A stretch of 64,000 bases of DNA from Streptomyces termitum. Its GTDB lineage: Bacteria; Actinomycetota; Actinomycetes; Streptomycetales; Streptomycetaceae. A program made the translations under genes and the position numbers. The stretch covers positions 1 through 64,000 of the forward strand of contig NZ_BMUL01000022.1 of the NCBI RefSeq assembly GCF_014650175.1, written 5' to 3'. Below the pieces are notes generated by a model. That model ran no database searches. It was not told the DNA's origin and worked only from the letters and a program-made list of their open reading frames with translations. The stretch's first letter is position 1. Every line of letters starts with the position of its first letter. Below, piece after piece: positions 1-8,059 of the stretch.

Positions 1-740
1 CAGCGGGCGAAGACGGCTTTGACCTCGGGGGTTTCGAGGGAGGCGGGGTAGGAGTCGAAGGTCAGGCGGTCCACGAGGGGGGTGACGCCCCGGGTGGAAC
101 TGCCCAGGGTGGCGCGTGCCTGTCCGAAGCAGCCGCCGGGCGGGATCGGACGGCCGTTCTTCGTCCCACCGCGCACCTCGGCGCTCGCGCCCGGCGGGAG
201 GCCGCCGGGCGCGCCGGTGCCGCTCAGCAGGACCTCGGTGTCGGGGGACGGGGCGGGGCGGGCCCGGTCGGCGCGCAGGGCCGTCTCGTACCGTGCCTGT
301 TCGGCGGCGTCGGGCTGGTAGCCGCGCCGGGCGGACAGGGCCGGATCGTGGATGCCGTACCGCCAGTCCATCATGTTGCGGGGTCCGGCCCCGGGCAGTT
401 CGGCCTGCGGTTTCCAGGCGACGTCGAACTCCTTCATGCACTGCCCGACGAGCTTCGCCTCGGCCCGGCCGATGCTCCTGGCCTGCGCCTCGGTGGGCCG
501 GAACCGCTGGAGGGGAAGCGTCCAGGTGGCCGGGTCGGCCGCGGTGCCCCGGTCGGAGGCGGGTGGCGCGGACGGGGAGGAGGGCGGGGAAGACGTCCCG
601 GAGGACGCCGGGGAGGGCGTCCGGGAGGACGTTCTCGGCGGGGTGTCGGCGGGCTGCCCCGCCGCGCAGCCCGCCAGCAGGAACGCGGCACCCGCCAGGG
701 CCGCGGCCGTCCCCCGTACCCGGTGATGGCCTCGTGTCAT
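1..740 (-). CDS. Secreted lipoprotein, C-terminus off the left edge
   Basis: Reading leftward from an ATG at 740, preceded by AGGAG six bases away, gives an export signal with Arg residues, an Ala/Leu-rich core and a lipobox Leu-Ala-Gly-Cys at about residues 20-23. A Ser/Pro/Thr-rich linker follows, then a folded domain with a conserved-looking patch around GQCMKEFDVAW. The frame is open to base 1, so the C-terminus lies outside the window. The protein should be diacylated and anchored to the outer face of the membrane. No enzyme motif is visible, so no function is assigned. The next gene on the same strand also encodes an exported protein, but there is no other link. Confidence 0.75.
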   Translation of the reverse strand, partial: MTRGHHRVRGTAAALAGAAFLLAGCAAGQPADTPPRTSSRTPSPASSGTSSPPSSPSAPPASDRGTAADPATWTLPLQRFRPTEAQARSIGRAEAKLVGQCMKEFDVAWKPQAELPGAGPRNMMDWRYGIHDPALSARRGYQPDAAEQARYETALRADRARPAPSPDTEVLLSGTGAPGGLPPGASAEVRGGTKNGRPIPPGGCFGQARATLGSSTRGVTPLVDRLTFDSYPASLETPEVKAVFAR

Positions 741-771
741 CGTCACTCCTCGTCCGGCCGTGGGGCGTCCG

Positions 772-1320
772 CTACCAGCAGTTCGCGAAGTCGATGGAGC
801 GGTTGTCGTTGCGCAGGCCGACGTCCTGGAGGTTGCCGCCGCTGTGGGGCCAGTACGTCTTGTAGGCGCCCTTGCGGTTGTAGCCGGCGTAGTAGTAGAC
901 GGTGCCGCAGTAGCCGTCGTACCAGTTGTAGACCGAGGCGGCGTTGTTGCCGACGTTCTGGCCCCAGCCCGCGGCGCCCTCTCCGCCGCAGAACTTCAGC
1001 GGGTGCGCGCCGTCGCCGGCGTACACCGCCAGCAGGTCGTACAGCGGGTGGCCGATGTTGATGAACGCGCCCTGGTAGTTCGGGCTGTAGTAGAAGCGGA
1101 ACCGGAACTGCTCCGTGTGGTCGGCGCAGCGCGCGGGGAAGCTGTTGCCGTTGACGATCTCGACGGCGTCCCACTGCTTGTAGTCGCCCTCGATCATCGG
1201 GTTGCTCTCGGCCGCGGCCGGAACGGCCGAGGCGGCGAGGGTGAGCGCCGTGAGGCCGAGTGCGGTGAACACGCCCGCGACCACCGAGGCCGGCTTGCGT
1301 CCCGACTTCTTCGTGACCAT
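772..1320 (-). CDS. Secreted protein with betagamma-crystallin-like (peptidase inhibitor I36-like) repeats
   Basis: This 182-residue protein starts at ATG 1320 behind GGGAG. Residues 1-37 form a signal peptide (KKSGRK, then a hydrophobic core, then AVPAAAE). The mature part is rich in Tyr, Trp, Gly and Asn and carries two copies of an N-(N/D)-x-x-S-(V/I) turn, VGNNAASVYN and LRNDNRSIDF, the hallmark of betagamma-crystallin Greek keys also seen in Streptomyces metalloprotease inhibitors of family I36. Four Cys residues in the mature part could form disulfides. Function is inferred only from the fold signature; an inhibitor or a structural extracellular protein is equally possible. Confidence 0.7.
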   Translation of the reverse strand: MVTKKSGRKPASVVAGVFTALGLTALTLAASAVPAAAESNPMIEGDYKQWDAVEIVNGNSFPARCADHTEQFRFRFYYSPNYQGAFINIGHPLYDLLAVYAGDGAHPLKFCGGEGAAGWGQNVGNNAASVYNWYDGYCGTVYYYAGYNRKGAYKTYWPHSGGNLQDVGLRNDNRSIDFANCW

Positions 1321-1655
1321 GTGAATCGTCTCCCTGTACGTACCGTGCGGAGGCGGGCCCGTCGTGCGGTCACCCGTCCTTGCTTGCGGCTGAACCGTAC
1401 GAGGGCGCCGGGCCGTTCCCGGGCCGCCGGGACGGACGGGACGTCCCGTGGGGCGTCTCGGGGGACGCGCTGAACCCGTTGACCTGCGGATTCGCCGCGT
1501 GTCCCGGAACGGGGGGCGGGACGTGGGACGCCTCGGGGGGAAGAGGGGCGGGGGCTTGTCGTTCTCGGTGGCCTTCGGGCCCGGTGGCCGTATCCGGACC
1601 GGAGACGGAAGCGGGTACGAGGCAGGGGGCGATCGCGGTCGGATAGGTTCTGGCC
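1321..1655. other. Intergenic region between divergent genes
   Basis: This holds the divergent starts of the secreted protein (minus) and the HIT hydrolase (plus). No convincing gene is seen. A perfect 14-bp palindrome, ACGGGACGTCCCGT, lies at 1436-1449. The HIT gene has no clear Shine-Dalgarno; a TAGGTT that could act as a -10 ends six bases before its ATG, so a leaderless transcript is possible. Confidence 0.5.
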
Positions 1656-2150
1656 ATGGTTGATGACTGGCGGGCGGATCGGATCGGCAGTGCCCTGCGG
1701 GGCGAGAACCCCACGGTTCTACGGCGCCTGGACGCGGGGTTCGCGGTGATCGGCGACGTGCAGTTCCTCCCGGGCTACTCGGTGCTCCTGGCGGACGACC
1801 CCGGAGTGGAAAGGCTGTCGGACCTGCCCGGGGAGAAGCGGCTGGCTTTCCTGTCCGACATGGACCGGCTCGGGGAAGCCGTCGAGCGGGCGTCCCGGCG
1901 TCTGGACCCGGCGTTCCGACGGGTCAACCTGGAGATCCTGGGCAACACCGACGGCTTCCTGCACGCACACGTATGGCCCCGGTTCTCGTGGGAACCGGCC
2001 GACCTGGTGCGCATGCCGGTGTGGCTCTACCCCCGCGACAGCTGGACCGACGAACAGCACGCCCTCGGACCCCGGCACGACCCGCTGCGCACGGCGATCG
2101 GGGAGGAGCTGGACCGTCTCCGGCCGATGCCCGGGGGACGTGCGCGGTGA
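1656..2150 (+). CDS. HIT family hydrolase (diadenosine tetraphosphate hydrolase-like)
   Basis: This 164-residue protein carries the histidine-triad signature F-L-H-A-H-V-W-P-R at about residues 101-109 and an upstream N-L-E-I-L-G strand. HIT proteins hydrolyse or transfer nucleoside monophosphates from substrates such as Ap4A. In the classical motif HxHxH the third histidine is present; here that position is Trp, as in a known subgroup annotated as Ap4A hydrolase-like. The C-terminus has a WLYPRDSW patch. It stands alone on the plus strand, with a possible leaderless start. Cytoplasmic; the substrate is unknown. Confidence 0.8.
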   Translation: MVDDWRADRIGSALRGENPTVLRRLDAGFAVIGDVQFLPGYSVLLADDPGVERLSDLPGEKRLAFLSDMDRLGEAVERASRRLDPAFRRVNLEILGNTDGFLHAHVWPRFSWEPADLVRMPVWLYPRDSWTDEQHALGPRHDPLRTAIGEELDRLRPMPGGRAR

Positions 2151-2378
2151 CGGTCCGGGGGCGGTCGCGCGGAAGGCGATGACCGGTTCGTGCCCTGGCC
2201 GGGGAGGACCGTCGGGGGTGGTACGACCGGTGGCCGAGTCGGCACGCGGAACCCGAGACGGCCCTCGTGGCCCGGTCCGGGGCGTACCGGCTCCACGTCG
2301 GGGAGGTGCTTGCCTCGGGAGAACGGACGGCCGGGTGAGGCACCGGCCCGGCACCGGTGCGGGTGGGCGGGACCGGGG

Positions 2379-2648
2379 TCAGACCTCGATATAAGCGACG
2401 ACGACCACGGTCTTCAGGGCGGTGACGAAGTACAGCAGGCGTACCCGTTCGACGTCGTCGGCGTACTGCCGCAGTTGGGGGCCGTCGGTGGAGCCGGGGA
2501 TCGGCTCGCCGATCTCGGGGTCGACGGAGAGGACGACCAGGGCGCGGTCCAGGGCGTGGAGTTCGGCCTCGTCGGTGAGGGCTTCGAGCTGTTTGGCGGC
2601 GGCGTCGGAGAAGGCGACGCGGGCCCGTCGGCGGTCGTGCGGCGGCAT
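2379..2648 (-). CDS. ParE/RelE-like toxin
   Basis: This 89-residue protein has the RelE/ParE layout: an N-terminal helix-rich part (FSDAAAKQLEAL) followed by a compact beta sheet with the paired strands VRLLYFV and TVVVVAYIEV typical of the end of ParE/RelE toxins. It starts at ATG 2648, which overlaps the stop of the upstream gene as TGATG, so the two are translationally coupled. Such toxins either cleave mRNA at the ribosome or poison gyrase; which applies here cannot be read from the sequence. The partner upstream is the expected antitoxin. Confidence 0.7.
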   Translation of the reverse strand: MPPHDRRRARVAFSDAAAKQLEALTDEAELHALDRALVVLSVDPEIGEPIPGSTDGPQLRQYADDVERVRLLYFVTALKTVVVVAYIEV

Positions 2649-2881
2649 CAGGCGACGGCCGGGCGGTGGGCGGCGAGCCGGGCAAGGTGCTTCTCGCGCA
2701 GGTCCTCCCACGGCGTGCACTCGTCGACGCTCGGCAGGCCGTGGGTGGCGAGGTCTTCGAGGACGGAGGCGAACCGGTCGGCGCTCTCGCGGGTCCGGGC
2801 CGCGTAGGCGCGTACGGCGTCGGCGGCTTCGGGGTCGAGGTGCTGCCGGACGGTGTCGGCGGTGGCCGGCTGGTCGCTCAT
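2648..2881 (-). CDS. Antitoxin partner of the ParE/RelE-like toxin
   Basis: This 77-residue acidic, helical protein starts at ATG 2881 and its stop overlaps the toxin start (TGATG). The order antitoxin then toxin and the coupling are typical of type II modules. The N-terminal half probably dimerises, while the charged C-terminus (ECTPWEDLREKHLARLAAH) resembles toxin-wrapping tails. There is no strong sequence call for a named antitoxin family, so the assignment rests on size, position and partner. It would be expected to repress its own promoter just upstream. Confidence 0.65.
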   Translation of the reverse strand: MSDQPATADTVRQHLDPEAADAVRAYAARTRESADRFASVLEDLATHGLPSVDECTPWEDLREKHLARLAAHRPAVA

Positions 2882-2970
2882 CGAGGCCTCCGTGAAGGGA
2901 GCGGGACGGGACGTGACTCCCCACGGTATCGCCGAGCTCGCGGCACCGGAGCCGGTCCGGCCGAACCCGC

Positions 2971-3050
2971 CCCTTCCTTCGACTCCCCTTCCTTCGGCCC
3001 CCTGTTCCCTTCGGCTGCCTTTCCATCGACTCCCTTTCCTTCGGCGCCTC
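2971..3050. repeat. Imperfect pyrimidine-rich tandem repeats
   Basis: On the plus strand this stretch is built of degenerate units such as CCCCTTCCTTCG and CTCCC, interrupted by short GGC or ATCG steps. It lies upstream of the antitoxin gene and downstream of the membrane-protein stop at 3075. It looks like a small minisatellite that grew by slippage; no coding frame through it is convincing. Confidence 0.6.
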
Positions 3051-3074
3051 TTGCTGAACCCTGAGGGCGGCCCC

Positions 3075-3698
3075 TCAATACCCCCAGCCCGCGTAGACGG
3101 TGACGTTCTCGCCGTCGGCTCTGGCCCCGACGCACACGTCCCGCCAGTCGAGCAGCCAGCCGCTGGGGCGGCACTTCTCCCGCTGGAGGCCCAGCGCGTG
3201 GATGATCTCCGCGTGGGACAGGCCGTCCTCGCCGATGACGGTCGCGGTGCGCCAACAGCCGCCGGAACCACAGCTGGTGCCTTCCCCGATCTTGGTGATG
3301 CCCGGCGGCAGCGCGGGAAGGTTCCTGGCCGACGGGGCGTCCGAGCCTTCGCTGATCAGCAGCGCGTACAGGAGCCCGGCCACGAGGGTGAGGGCGAACT
3401 GCGCCCCCAGAAAGCCGACCGCTCCGTTGCGACGGGAGATCCACTCCGGTGGAGGCGCACTCCCGTTCCGTCCTTCCAGCCCCGCGCCGCAGGCGATGAG
3501 CAAGGGCGCGAGGACCGTGAACACGAGATGGGCGTCGGGCCCGGGGGCGTCGATCCAGCCCCGCTGGACACCGACCAGCAGACCGGCCCCGGCGAACAGC
3601 ACGCCGCCGACGGGAAATCCGACAGAACGGCTGCGGGCGATCGCCACCCAGACGACGACGGGCACGACGGCGAAGAGTATCCCCAGGACGGTCAGCAC
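3075..3698 (-). CDS. Membrane protein of unknown function
   Basis: About 207 residues with four hydrophobic segments: VLTVLGILFAVVPVVVWVAI at the N-terminus, FPVGGVLFAGAGLLVGV, HLVFTVLAPLLIACGAGL and FLGAQFALTLVAGLLYALLI. A roughly 80-residue C-terminal domain with four Cys (two in a CGSGGC loop) follows, probably outside the membrane. The frame stays open to 4013, but the upstream part overlaps the HIT remnant and has no protein-like features, so GTG 3698 was chosen. No Shine-Dalgarno supports it clearly, so the start is uncertain. Family not recognised. Confidence 0.55.
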   Translation of the reverse strand: MLTVLGILFAVVPVVVWVAIARSRSVGFPVGGVLFAGAGLLVGVQRGWIDAPGPDAHLVFTVLAPLLIACGAGLEGRNGSAPPPEWISRRNGAVGFLGAQFALTLVAGLLYALLISEGSDAPSARNLPALPPGITKIGEGTSCGSGGCWRTATVIGEDGLSHAEIIHALGLQREKCRPSGWLLDWRDVCVGARADGENVTVYAGWGY

Positions 3699-3903
3699 AC
3701 ATGGGGGAACGTACGACCCCGAACCCCCGGTTCCGCCCACCCCGGGCCCACCCCGGAACCGTCCGGCGTCCGAGCGGCGACCTGCCTCACGAGCGCCCCG
3801 GTCCGTGGGCTGCACTGCTCGGCGAAGACACCGCCTGGCCGTTCCCGGAAATGGGCGGGTTACCGTCTGGCCCCGATGATCGGAAGTCCGGGGAAGGGGT
3901 GGC

Positions 3904-4101
3904 AGGGCCGAGGGCGTGAACGTCCTGAGCGCCAGTGGGCCCGGCTCCGAGCAGTCGGTGCCCCACCTGCATTTCCACGTGGCCCCGCGCTGGTCGGACG
4001 ACGCCTTCTCCACCTGGCCCGCCCGGCGGTCCCGTCACCGGATGGCCGGCGACCCCGTCGCGCGGCTCGCCGACGCCATGGCCGCCGCGCGCGTACGGTG
4101 A
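3904..4101 (+). pseudogene. C-terminal remnant of a HIT family protein
   Basis: The frame encodes EGVNVLSASG, then HLHFHVAPRW and FSTWP, which match the second half of a standard HIT protein including the full HxHxH triad. Upstream, in the same frame, homology stops at about 3904 and a TGA occurs at 3877. The first half of the family (Zn or nucleotide loop and beta sheet, about 70 residues) is absent in all frames. A GTG at 3916 could start a 61-residue product, but it lacks the nucleotide-binding half. It is best read as a decayed gene, separate from the intact HIT gene at 1656. Confidence 0.65.
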
Positions 4102-4162
4102 CCTCCCCGCGGAACCCGTACCCGTACGCGTACCCCTGCCCCTGCCCCTGCCAGCACACGGG

Positions 4163-5113
4163 TCACTGCGGCCGCCTGCGGTGTCGTTTGGCTTCCCGGT
4201 CCACGGCCCAGGCGTCGGCGACCGGGCCGAGGTGGCCGAGCTTGTCGGGGTTGATGACCGAACGGACGGCCTGGACCCGCCCGTCGAGGACGTCGAGGGC
4301 CAGGGTGTGGAGGACCCTGCCGTCCCGGTCCCGGAAGACCGCGCCCGGCTGGCCGTTGACCTCGTGCTCCTCGAAGGTGATGTCGATCCGCGCCATGAGC
4401 GGGTAGGCGGTGGCGAGCAGCCGGGCCACGTGCTCGGCGCCGACGACGGTCCTCGCCAGTTGCGGGGCCTTGCCGCCGCCGTCGCCGACCAGCTGGACGT
4501 CGGCGGACAGCAGGCTCCGCAGCCCGTCCACGTCGCCCAGCGACAGCGCCTCGAAGAACCGCGCGGCCAGTTCCCGCCGTTCCCGCCGGTCCGCCTCGAA
4601 GCGGGGCCGCCCGTCCTTCATGTGCCGGCGCGCCCGCACCAGCAGTTGCCGGCAGGCCGCCTCCGAGCGGCCCACCGCCTCGGCGATCTCGTCGAAGCCG
4701 AAGGCGAACACCTCCCGCAGCACGAACACCGACCGCTCCAGCGGGCTGAGCCGCTCCAGGAGCAGCAGCGCCGCCATCGACACCGAGTCGGCCAGTTCGG
4801 CCGCGCGCGCCGGGTCCTGGTAGGGGTCGTTCAGCAGCGGCTCGGGCAGCCACGGCCCGGCGTACTCCTCCCGCCGCACCCGGGCGGAACGCAGCACGTC
4901 GATCGCGATCCGGGTCACCGTCGCCGACAGGAACGCCTTGACCGACACCGGCCGGGTCGTCGAGGCGTCGAAGCGCAGCCACGTCTCCTGGACCGCGTCC
5001 TCCGCCTCGCCCACGCCACCCAGGATCCGGTACGCGATCGAGAACAGCAGCGGCCTCAACTCCTCGAACGCCTCCGTCTTCTCGGACTTCTCCAACTCCT
5101 CGGCCTCGTGCAC
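4163..5113 (-). CDS. ECF41-type RNA polymerase sigma factor with SnoaL-like C-terminal domain
   Basis: This 316-residue protein has sigma region 2 (residues about 15-85, DAVQETWLRF), region 4 (about 115-165, LREVFAFGFDEIAEAV) and an NTF2/SnoaL-like extension (about 180-300). Three ECF41 fingerprints are present: WLPEPL in the linker (88-93), DGGGK (211-215) and NPDKL near the end (288-292). In this family the extension replaces an anti-sigma factor and tunes activity. It starts at GTG 5113 behind AGGGAAG. It follows a carboxymuconolactone decarboxylase-like gene by 52 bases, the standard ECF41 arrangement, and is probably autoregulated from the promoter at 5679-5705. Confidence 0.92.
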   Translation of the reverse strand: MHEAEELEKSEKTEAFEELRPLLFSIAYRILGGVGEAEDAVQETWLRFDASTTRPVSVKAFLSATVTRIAIDVLRSARVRREEYAGPWLPEPLLNDPYQDPARAAELADSVSMAALLLLERLSPLERSVFVLREVFAFGFDEIAEAVGRSEAACRQLLVRARRHMKDGRPRFEADRRERRELAARFFEALSLGDVDGLRSLLSADVQLVGDGGGKAPQLARTVVGAEHVARLLATAYPLMARIDITFEEHEVNGQPGAVFRDRDGRVLHTLALDVLDGRVQAVRSVINPDKLGHLGPVADAWAVDREAKRHRRRPQ

Positions 5114-5165
5114 GTGGTCTTCCCTCTCTGTCCTCAGTGATCGTCCGGGGCGCGGGGAACGGCGT

Positions 5166-5639
5166 TCAGTGGAACCGGCCGGCCACGTAGTCGCCGGCGG
5201 GCTGCCGGGTGATGACGTTCAGCCGGTTCACCGCGTTCATGAACGAGACCAGAACCACCAGGGCGGTGAGCTGGTCCTCGTCGTAGTGTCGTGCGGCGCG
5301 GGCCCAGACGTCGTCGCCGACGCCGTCGGCCGCGTCCGCCACCCGGGTGCCCCGTTCCGCCAGTTCCAGGGCGGCGCGTTCGGCCTCGGTGAAGACCGTG
5401 GCCTCCCGCCACACGGCCACCAGCGCCAGCCGCACCGCCGTCTCACCGGCGGCCGCGGCCTCCTTGGCGTGCATGTCGACGCAGGCCGCGCACCCGTTGA
5501 TCTGGCTCACCCGCAGGGCCACCAGTTCCTGCGTGGCGGCGGGCAGCGCCGACTCCTTCAGCGCCTTCCCGGCCGCCATGAAGTGCTTGAGGGCCCTGCC
5601 CGCGGCCGGGTGGGCGAAGTAGTCCAGTCGCGCGTCCAT
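5166..5639 (-). CDS. Carboxymuconolactone decarboxylase/AhpD-like protein
   Basis: A 157-residue protein with the CMD/AhpD core: two helices, then CAACVDMHAKE with the redox pair C50 and C53 and H57, then RNE-like helical segments ending in a MNAVNRLNV motif. AhpD-type proteins reduce peroxides or peroxiredoxin partners through the CxxC pair. An ATG 33 bases further upstream is possible, but AGGAG lies six bases before ATG 5639, so this start was chosen. It is the typical target gene of ECF41 sigma factors and is followed by one. The natural substrate is unknown; an oxidative-stress role is inferred. Confidence 0.88.
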   Translation of the reverse strand: MDARLDYFAHPAAGRALKHFMAAGKALKESALPAATQELVALRVSQINGCAACVDMHAKEAAAAGETAVRLALVAVWREATVFTEAERAALELAERGTRVADAADGVGDDVWARAARHYDEDQLTALVVLVSFMNAVNRLNVITRQPAGDYVAGRFH

Positions 5640-5678
5640 GAGGTACTCCTCCGTGCTCGTCGATGCCGTCATCCCCGA

Positions 5679-5705
5679 GACGAGACGGCCCTCTTCCCTG
5701 TGACA
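5679..5705 (-). promoter_or_regulatory. ECF41-type promoter (TGTCACA-N16-CGTC)
   Basis: On the minus strand TGTCACA at 5705-5699 is followed by exactly 16 bases and CGTC at 5682-5679, the signature reported for ECF41-controlled promoters. The -10 lies about 40 bases before the CMD start, giving a sensible leader. It predicts that the sigma factor drives the CMD gene and itself. Confidence 0.75.
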
Positions 5706-5892
5706 CGACGAGATGTGACCCGCGTCTCCCCGGGGCCGTACGTGGTCGCCTTCCCGAGTCGTGGCCGAAGCACGTCGTCACGACTCCGGGCGCCGCCCCG
5801 GAGCCTTCGTTCCTCCGGCGCTGACGGAGGCCGGTGTTCCGGGGATACTGCGGACACAGGGCCGGGTTGCGGGATGCGTGGGGGGCGCGGGG

Positions 5893-6120
5893 ATGACGAG
5901 GGAACTGCTGCTGAAGGGGGTGGCGTCGGTCGTCCTGGCCGGTGCGCTGCTGGCGGGCGCGGTCACCGTCCACGGGGAGAGCCGCCACCTCGGCACCGGT
6001 GGTGTCGTACGGGTCGGGGAGGGTCACGGCCCGTCCGCCGACGGGGTGGTACGGGCCGGGGCGGTGGCTTCGACGGTCGAATGGCCCGACTTCCTCCAGG
6101 TCGGGCCGGCGTCGATCTGA
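5893..6120 (+). CDS. Small exported or membrane protein, hypothetical
   Basis: A 75-residue frame starting at ATG 5893 just behind a GCGGGG purine run. Residues 4-25 (LLLKGVASVVLAGALLAGAVTV) form one hydrophobic segment, either a signal peptide or an N-terminal anchor. The remainder is Gly/Val-rich and ends in EWPDFLQVGPASI. No family is recognised. It may be a real small membrane protein or the start of a decayed gene; the MafI-like gene follows about 100 bases later on the same strand. Confidence 0.4.
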   Translation: MTRELLLKGVASVVLAGALLAGAVTVHGESRHLGTGGVVRVGEGHGPSADGVVRAGAVASTVEWPDFLQVGPASI

Positions 6121-6217
6121 CGGGCCGTGCCATGGTGGGTTCCGGTGCCTGGTTCCTCCTGCGCGGGCGGACCGCGTCCGCGGCCTGGCAGCCGCTCTCG
6201 ATGGTCCGGGAGGACAG

Positions 6218-6490
6218 GTGGACGTGCATGAGTTCCTGCGCCGTTCCGCGCTCGCTGTCGAGCGTCTCGTGCCGCGCATCGGCCCCAGGTACCGGGAGAT
6301 GATCCTCACCTCCGCGCAGGCGGGGGCCTGGGACGTCGCGGTCCCCGATCTCGTCGGAGCGCTGTCGGAAGAGGACGTGGTGATCACCGCGGCGGAGAAG
6401 GAGGAGCTGTGGCTGCTCATGCTCCACATGGAAGCGCCGCCGACCCGCTTGGCCGGGATCCGTACCCGTGGACATCGTCGGCCGGCGTGA
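6218..6490 (+). CDS. MafI-like immunity protein (orphan)
   Basis: A 90-residue helical protein starting at GTG 6218 behind GGGAGG at four bases spacing. The central part, AQAGAWDVAVPDLVGALSEE, then VVITAAEKEELWLLMLHM, follows the pattern of MafI family immunity proteins: an A-G-x-W-x-x-A-L-x-x-L core then an acidic turn and a T-x-x-E-x-E helix. Such proteins neutralise secreted polymorphic toxins of neighbouring cells. No matching toxin is present nearby, so this would be an orphan. The call rests on pattern resemblance alone. Confidence 0.5.
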   Translation: MDVHEFLRRSALAVERLVPRIGPRYREMILTSAQAGAWDVAVPDLVGALSEEDVVITAAEKEELWLLMLHMEAPPTRLAGIRTRGHRRPA

Positions 6491-6773
6491 AGGGGCCGTA
6501 CCCGTCGAGCGTCTTCCGGACGTGCTCGGTGCACTCCCCCGGCGTCCGCTCCACGACCGTCGGCGTCTTTGAGACGATCTGACGGACACGAACCCCGGAG
6601 GAGTCGGTGGAGGAGCACGGGGCGCTGCCGGTCGACGGGGGCGGCGCGTGGCCGGGTACGGGGGTGACGCTCCCGGACCCCGGTGCGGGCCGGGGCGGTG
6701 GACGTGGACGGCGTACGGGTCGCGGAGGCACCGGTCCGGTGCCGTCCGGGCCGGGACAACAGGAGAGGATGCG

Positions 6774-7988
6774 GTGACGGTGGGCATGCGGGCGGTTCCT
6801 TTGGTGGGCGGGCCGGTGGAGATTCGGGGGGCGCTGGATCTGGAGACCACGGCGGCCGGGGTGATGCCGCGGCGGTTGCCCGCGTGGACCAAGGAGCAGT
6901 ACCAGAACCCGTCGGTCCACGGGGTGACGGTCATGCCTTCGGGAGTACGGCTGGTGTTCCGCACCGACGCACGCGTACTGGAGCTGGAGGTGCTCACCTC
7001 CACCGGGCAGCTCGCCACCGAATCCCGTCCTCGTCCGACCGGGATGCTGGAGCTGCTGGTAGACGGGGCCCTGGTCGAGCGCCGGCGGGCGCCGGTGGGC
7101 AACGTGCTGATGATGGCGGGCCCCGGGGCCCCGCAGCGGCTCGTTCCGGGCAGGCCCGGAACCGTGCGGTTCGCCGGGCTGCGGGACGGCATGAAGGACG
7201 TCGAGGTGTGGCTTCCGCAGCAGACCCCTACGGAACTGGTGGCGCTGCGCGCCGACGGCGAGGTGCTGGCGCCGCTGCCGGACGGGCGGCGGCGCTGGGT
7301 GCACCACGGCAGTTCCCTCAGCCACTGCATCGAGGCCGACGGTCCGACCGGGACCTGGCCGGTGGTGGCCGCCGCGCTCGGCGGGGTGGAGGTGATCAAC
7401 CTCAGCCAGGCGGGCAACGCGCTGCTCGACCCGTACGTCGCCCGGACGATCCGCGACACGCCGGCCGACCTGATCAGCCTGAAGGTGGGCATCAACATCG
7501 TGGCCCTGGCCGCCTTCCGGCTGCGGACGTTCGGCCCGGCGGTGCACGGCTTCCTGGACACGATCCGGGACGGCCACCCGGACACCCCGATCCTGCTGGT
7601 CTCCCCGGTGAGCTGCCCGGCCCTCGAAGAGGTGCCCGGCCCGGCCGGGAGGGAGCCGGACGGAAGGATCACCGCCCTGGGCGACCCGGCCGACGTGGCC
7701 GACGGCGCGCTGTCGCTGGCGGTGGTCCGTACCGAACTGGCCCGGATCGCCGCGGCGCGGCAGGCGTCCGACCACCACCTCCACCACCTCGACGGGCGCA
7801 CGCTGCTCGGCCCGGACGAGACGGACGACCTGCCCGACGGCCTCCACCCCACCCCCGCCGCGTACCGCCGCATGGGCCGGCGCTTCGCCGCCCACGCCTT
7901 CGCGCCCGACGGTCCTCTCGCACGCTGGGCGCACCCGCTGACGAGTCCGTCGGCGGACCCGTCGGCGCGTCCGGAGGGCGCGGTTTAA
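6774..7988 (+). CDS. SGNH/GDSL family esterase or lipase
   Basis: A 404-residue protein starting at GTG 6774, eight bases after AGGAGAGG. Residues 1-170 form a beta-rich N-terminal domain, and the SGNH hydrolase domain follows: block I HHGSSLSHC (about 178-185, nucleophile Ser), a NLSQAGN block, the GINI block in place of GxND (about 239-242), and the catalytic Asp-x-x-His as DGLHP near residue 356. It lacks a signal peptide, so it is probably cytoplasmic. It would hydrolyse ester bonds in small molecules or acylated sugars; the substrate is unknown. It stands alone on the plus strand. Confidence 0.82.
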   Translation: MTVGMRAVPLVGGPVEIRGALDLETTAAGVMPRRLPAWTKEQYQNPSVHGVTVMPSGVRLVFRTDARVLELEVLTSTGQLATESRPRPTGMLELLVDGALVERRRAPVGNVLMMAGPGAPQRLVPGRPGTVRFAGLRDGMKDVEVWLPQQTPTELVALRADGEVLAPLPDGRRRWVHHGSSLSHCIEADGPTGTWPVVAAALGGVEVINLSQAGNALLDPYVARTIRDTPADLISLKVGINIVALAAFRLRTFGPAVHGFLDTIRDGHPDTPILLVSPVSCPALEEVPGPAGREPDGRITALGDPADVADGALSLAVVRTELARIAAARQASDHHLHHLDGRTLLGPDETDDLPDGLHPTPAAYRRMGRRFAAHAFAPDGPLARWAHPLTSPSADPSARPEGAV

Positions 7989-8059
7989 GCGAACGCGCCG
8001 CGAGGCCAACGGGACTATCTTGTCGAGGAGTTGGCCGAAAAAAAAGGGGGGAGATCACC

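Noticed and set aside
6491..6650. A minus-strand frame reading VRQIVSKTPTVVERTPGECTEHVRKTLDGYGPF, seemingly protein-like
   Set aside because: It lacks a start with a binding site, runs opposite to the MafI-like gene into its coding region, and matches no family. It may be a relic, but it is not supportable as a gene.
8039..8051. A8-G6 tract as a terminator of the SGNH gene
   Set aside because: No stem precedes the tract, and the A run lies on the coding strand, so it is not a Rho-independent terminator for that gene.
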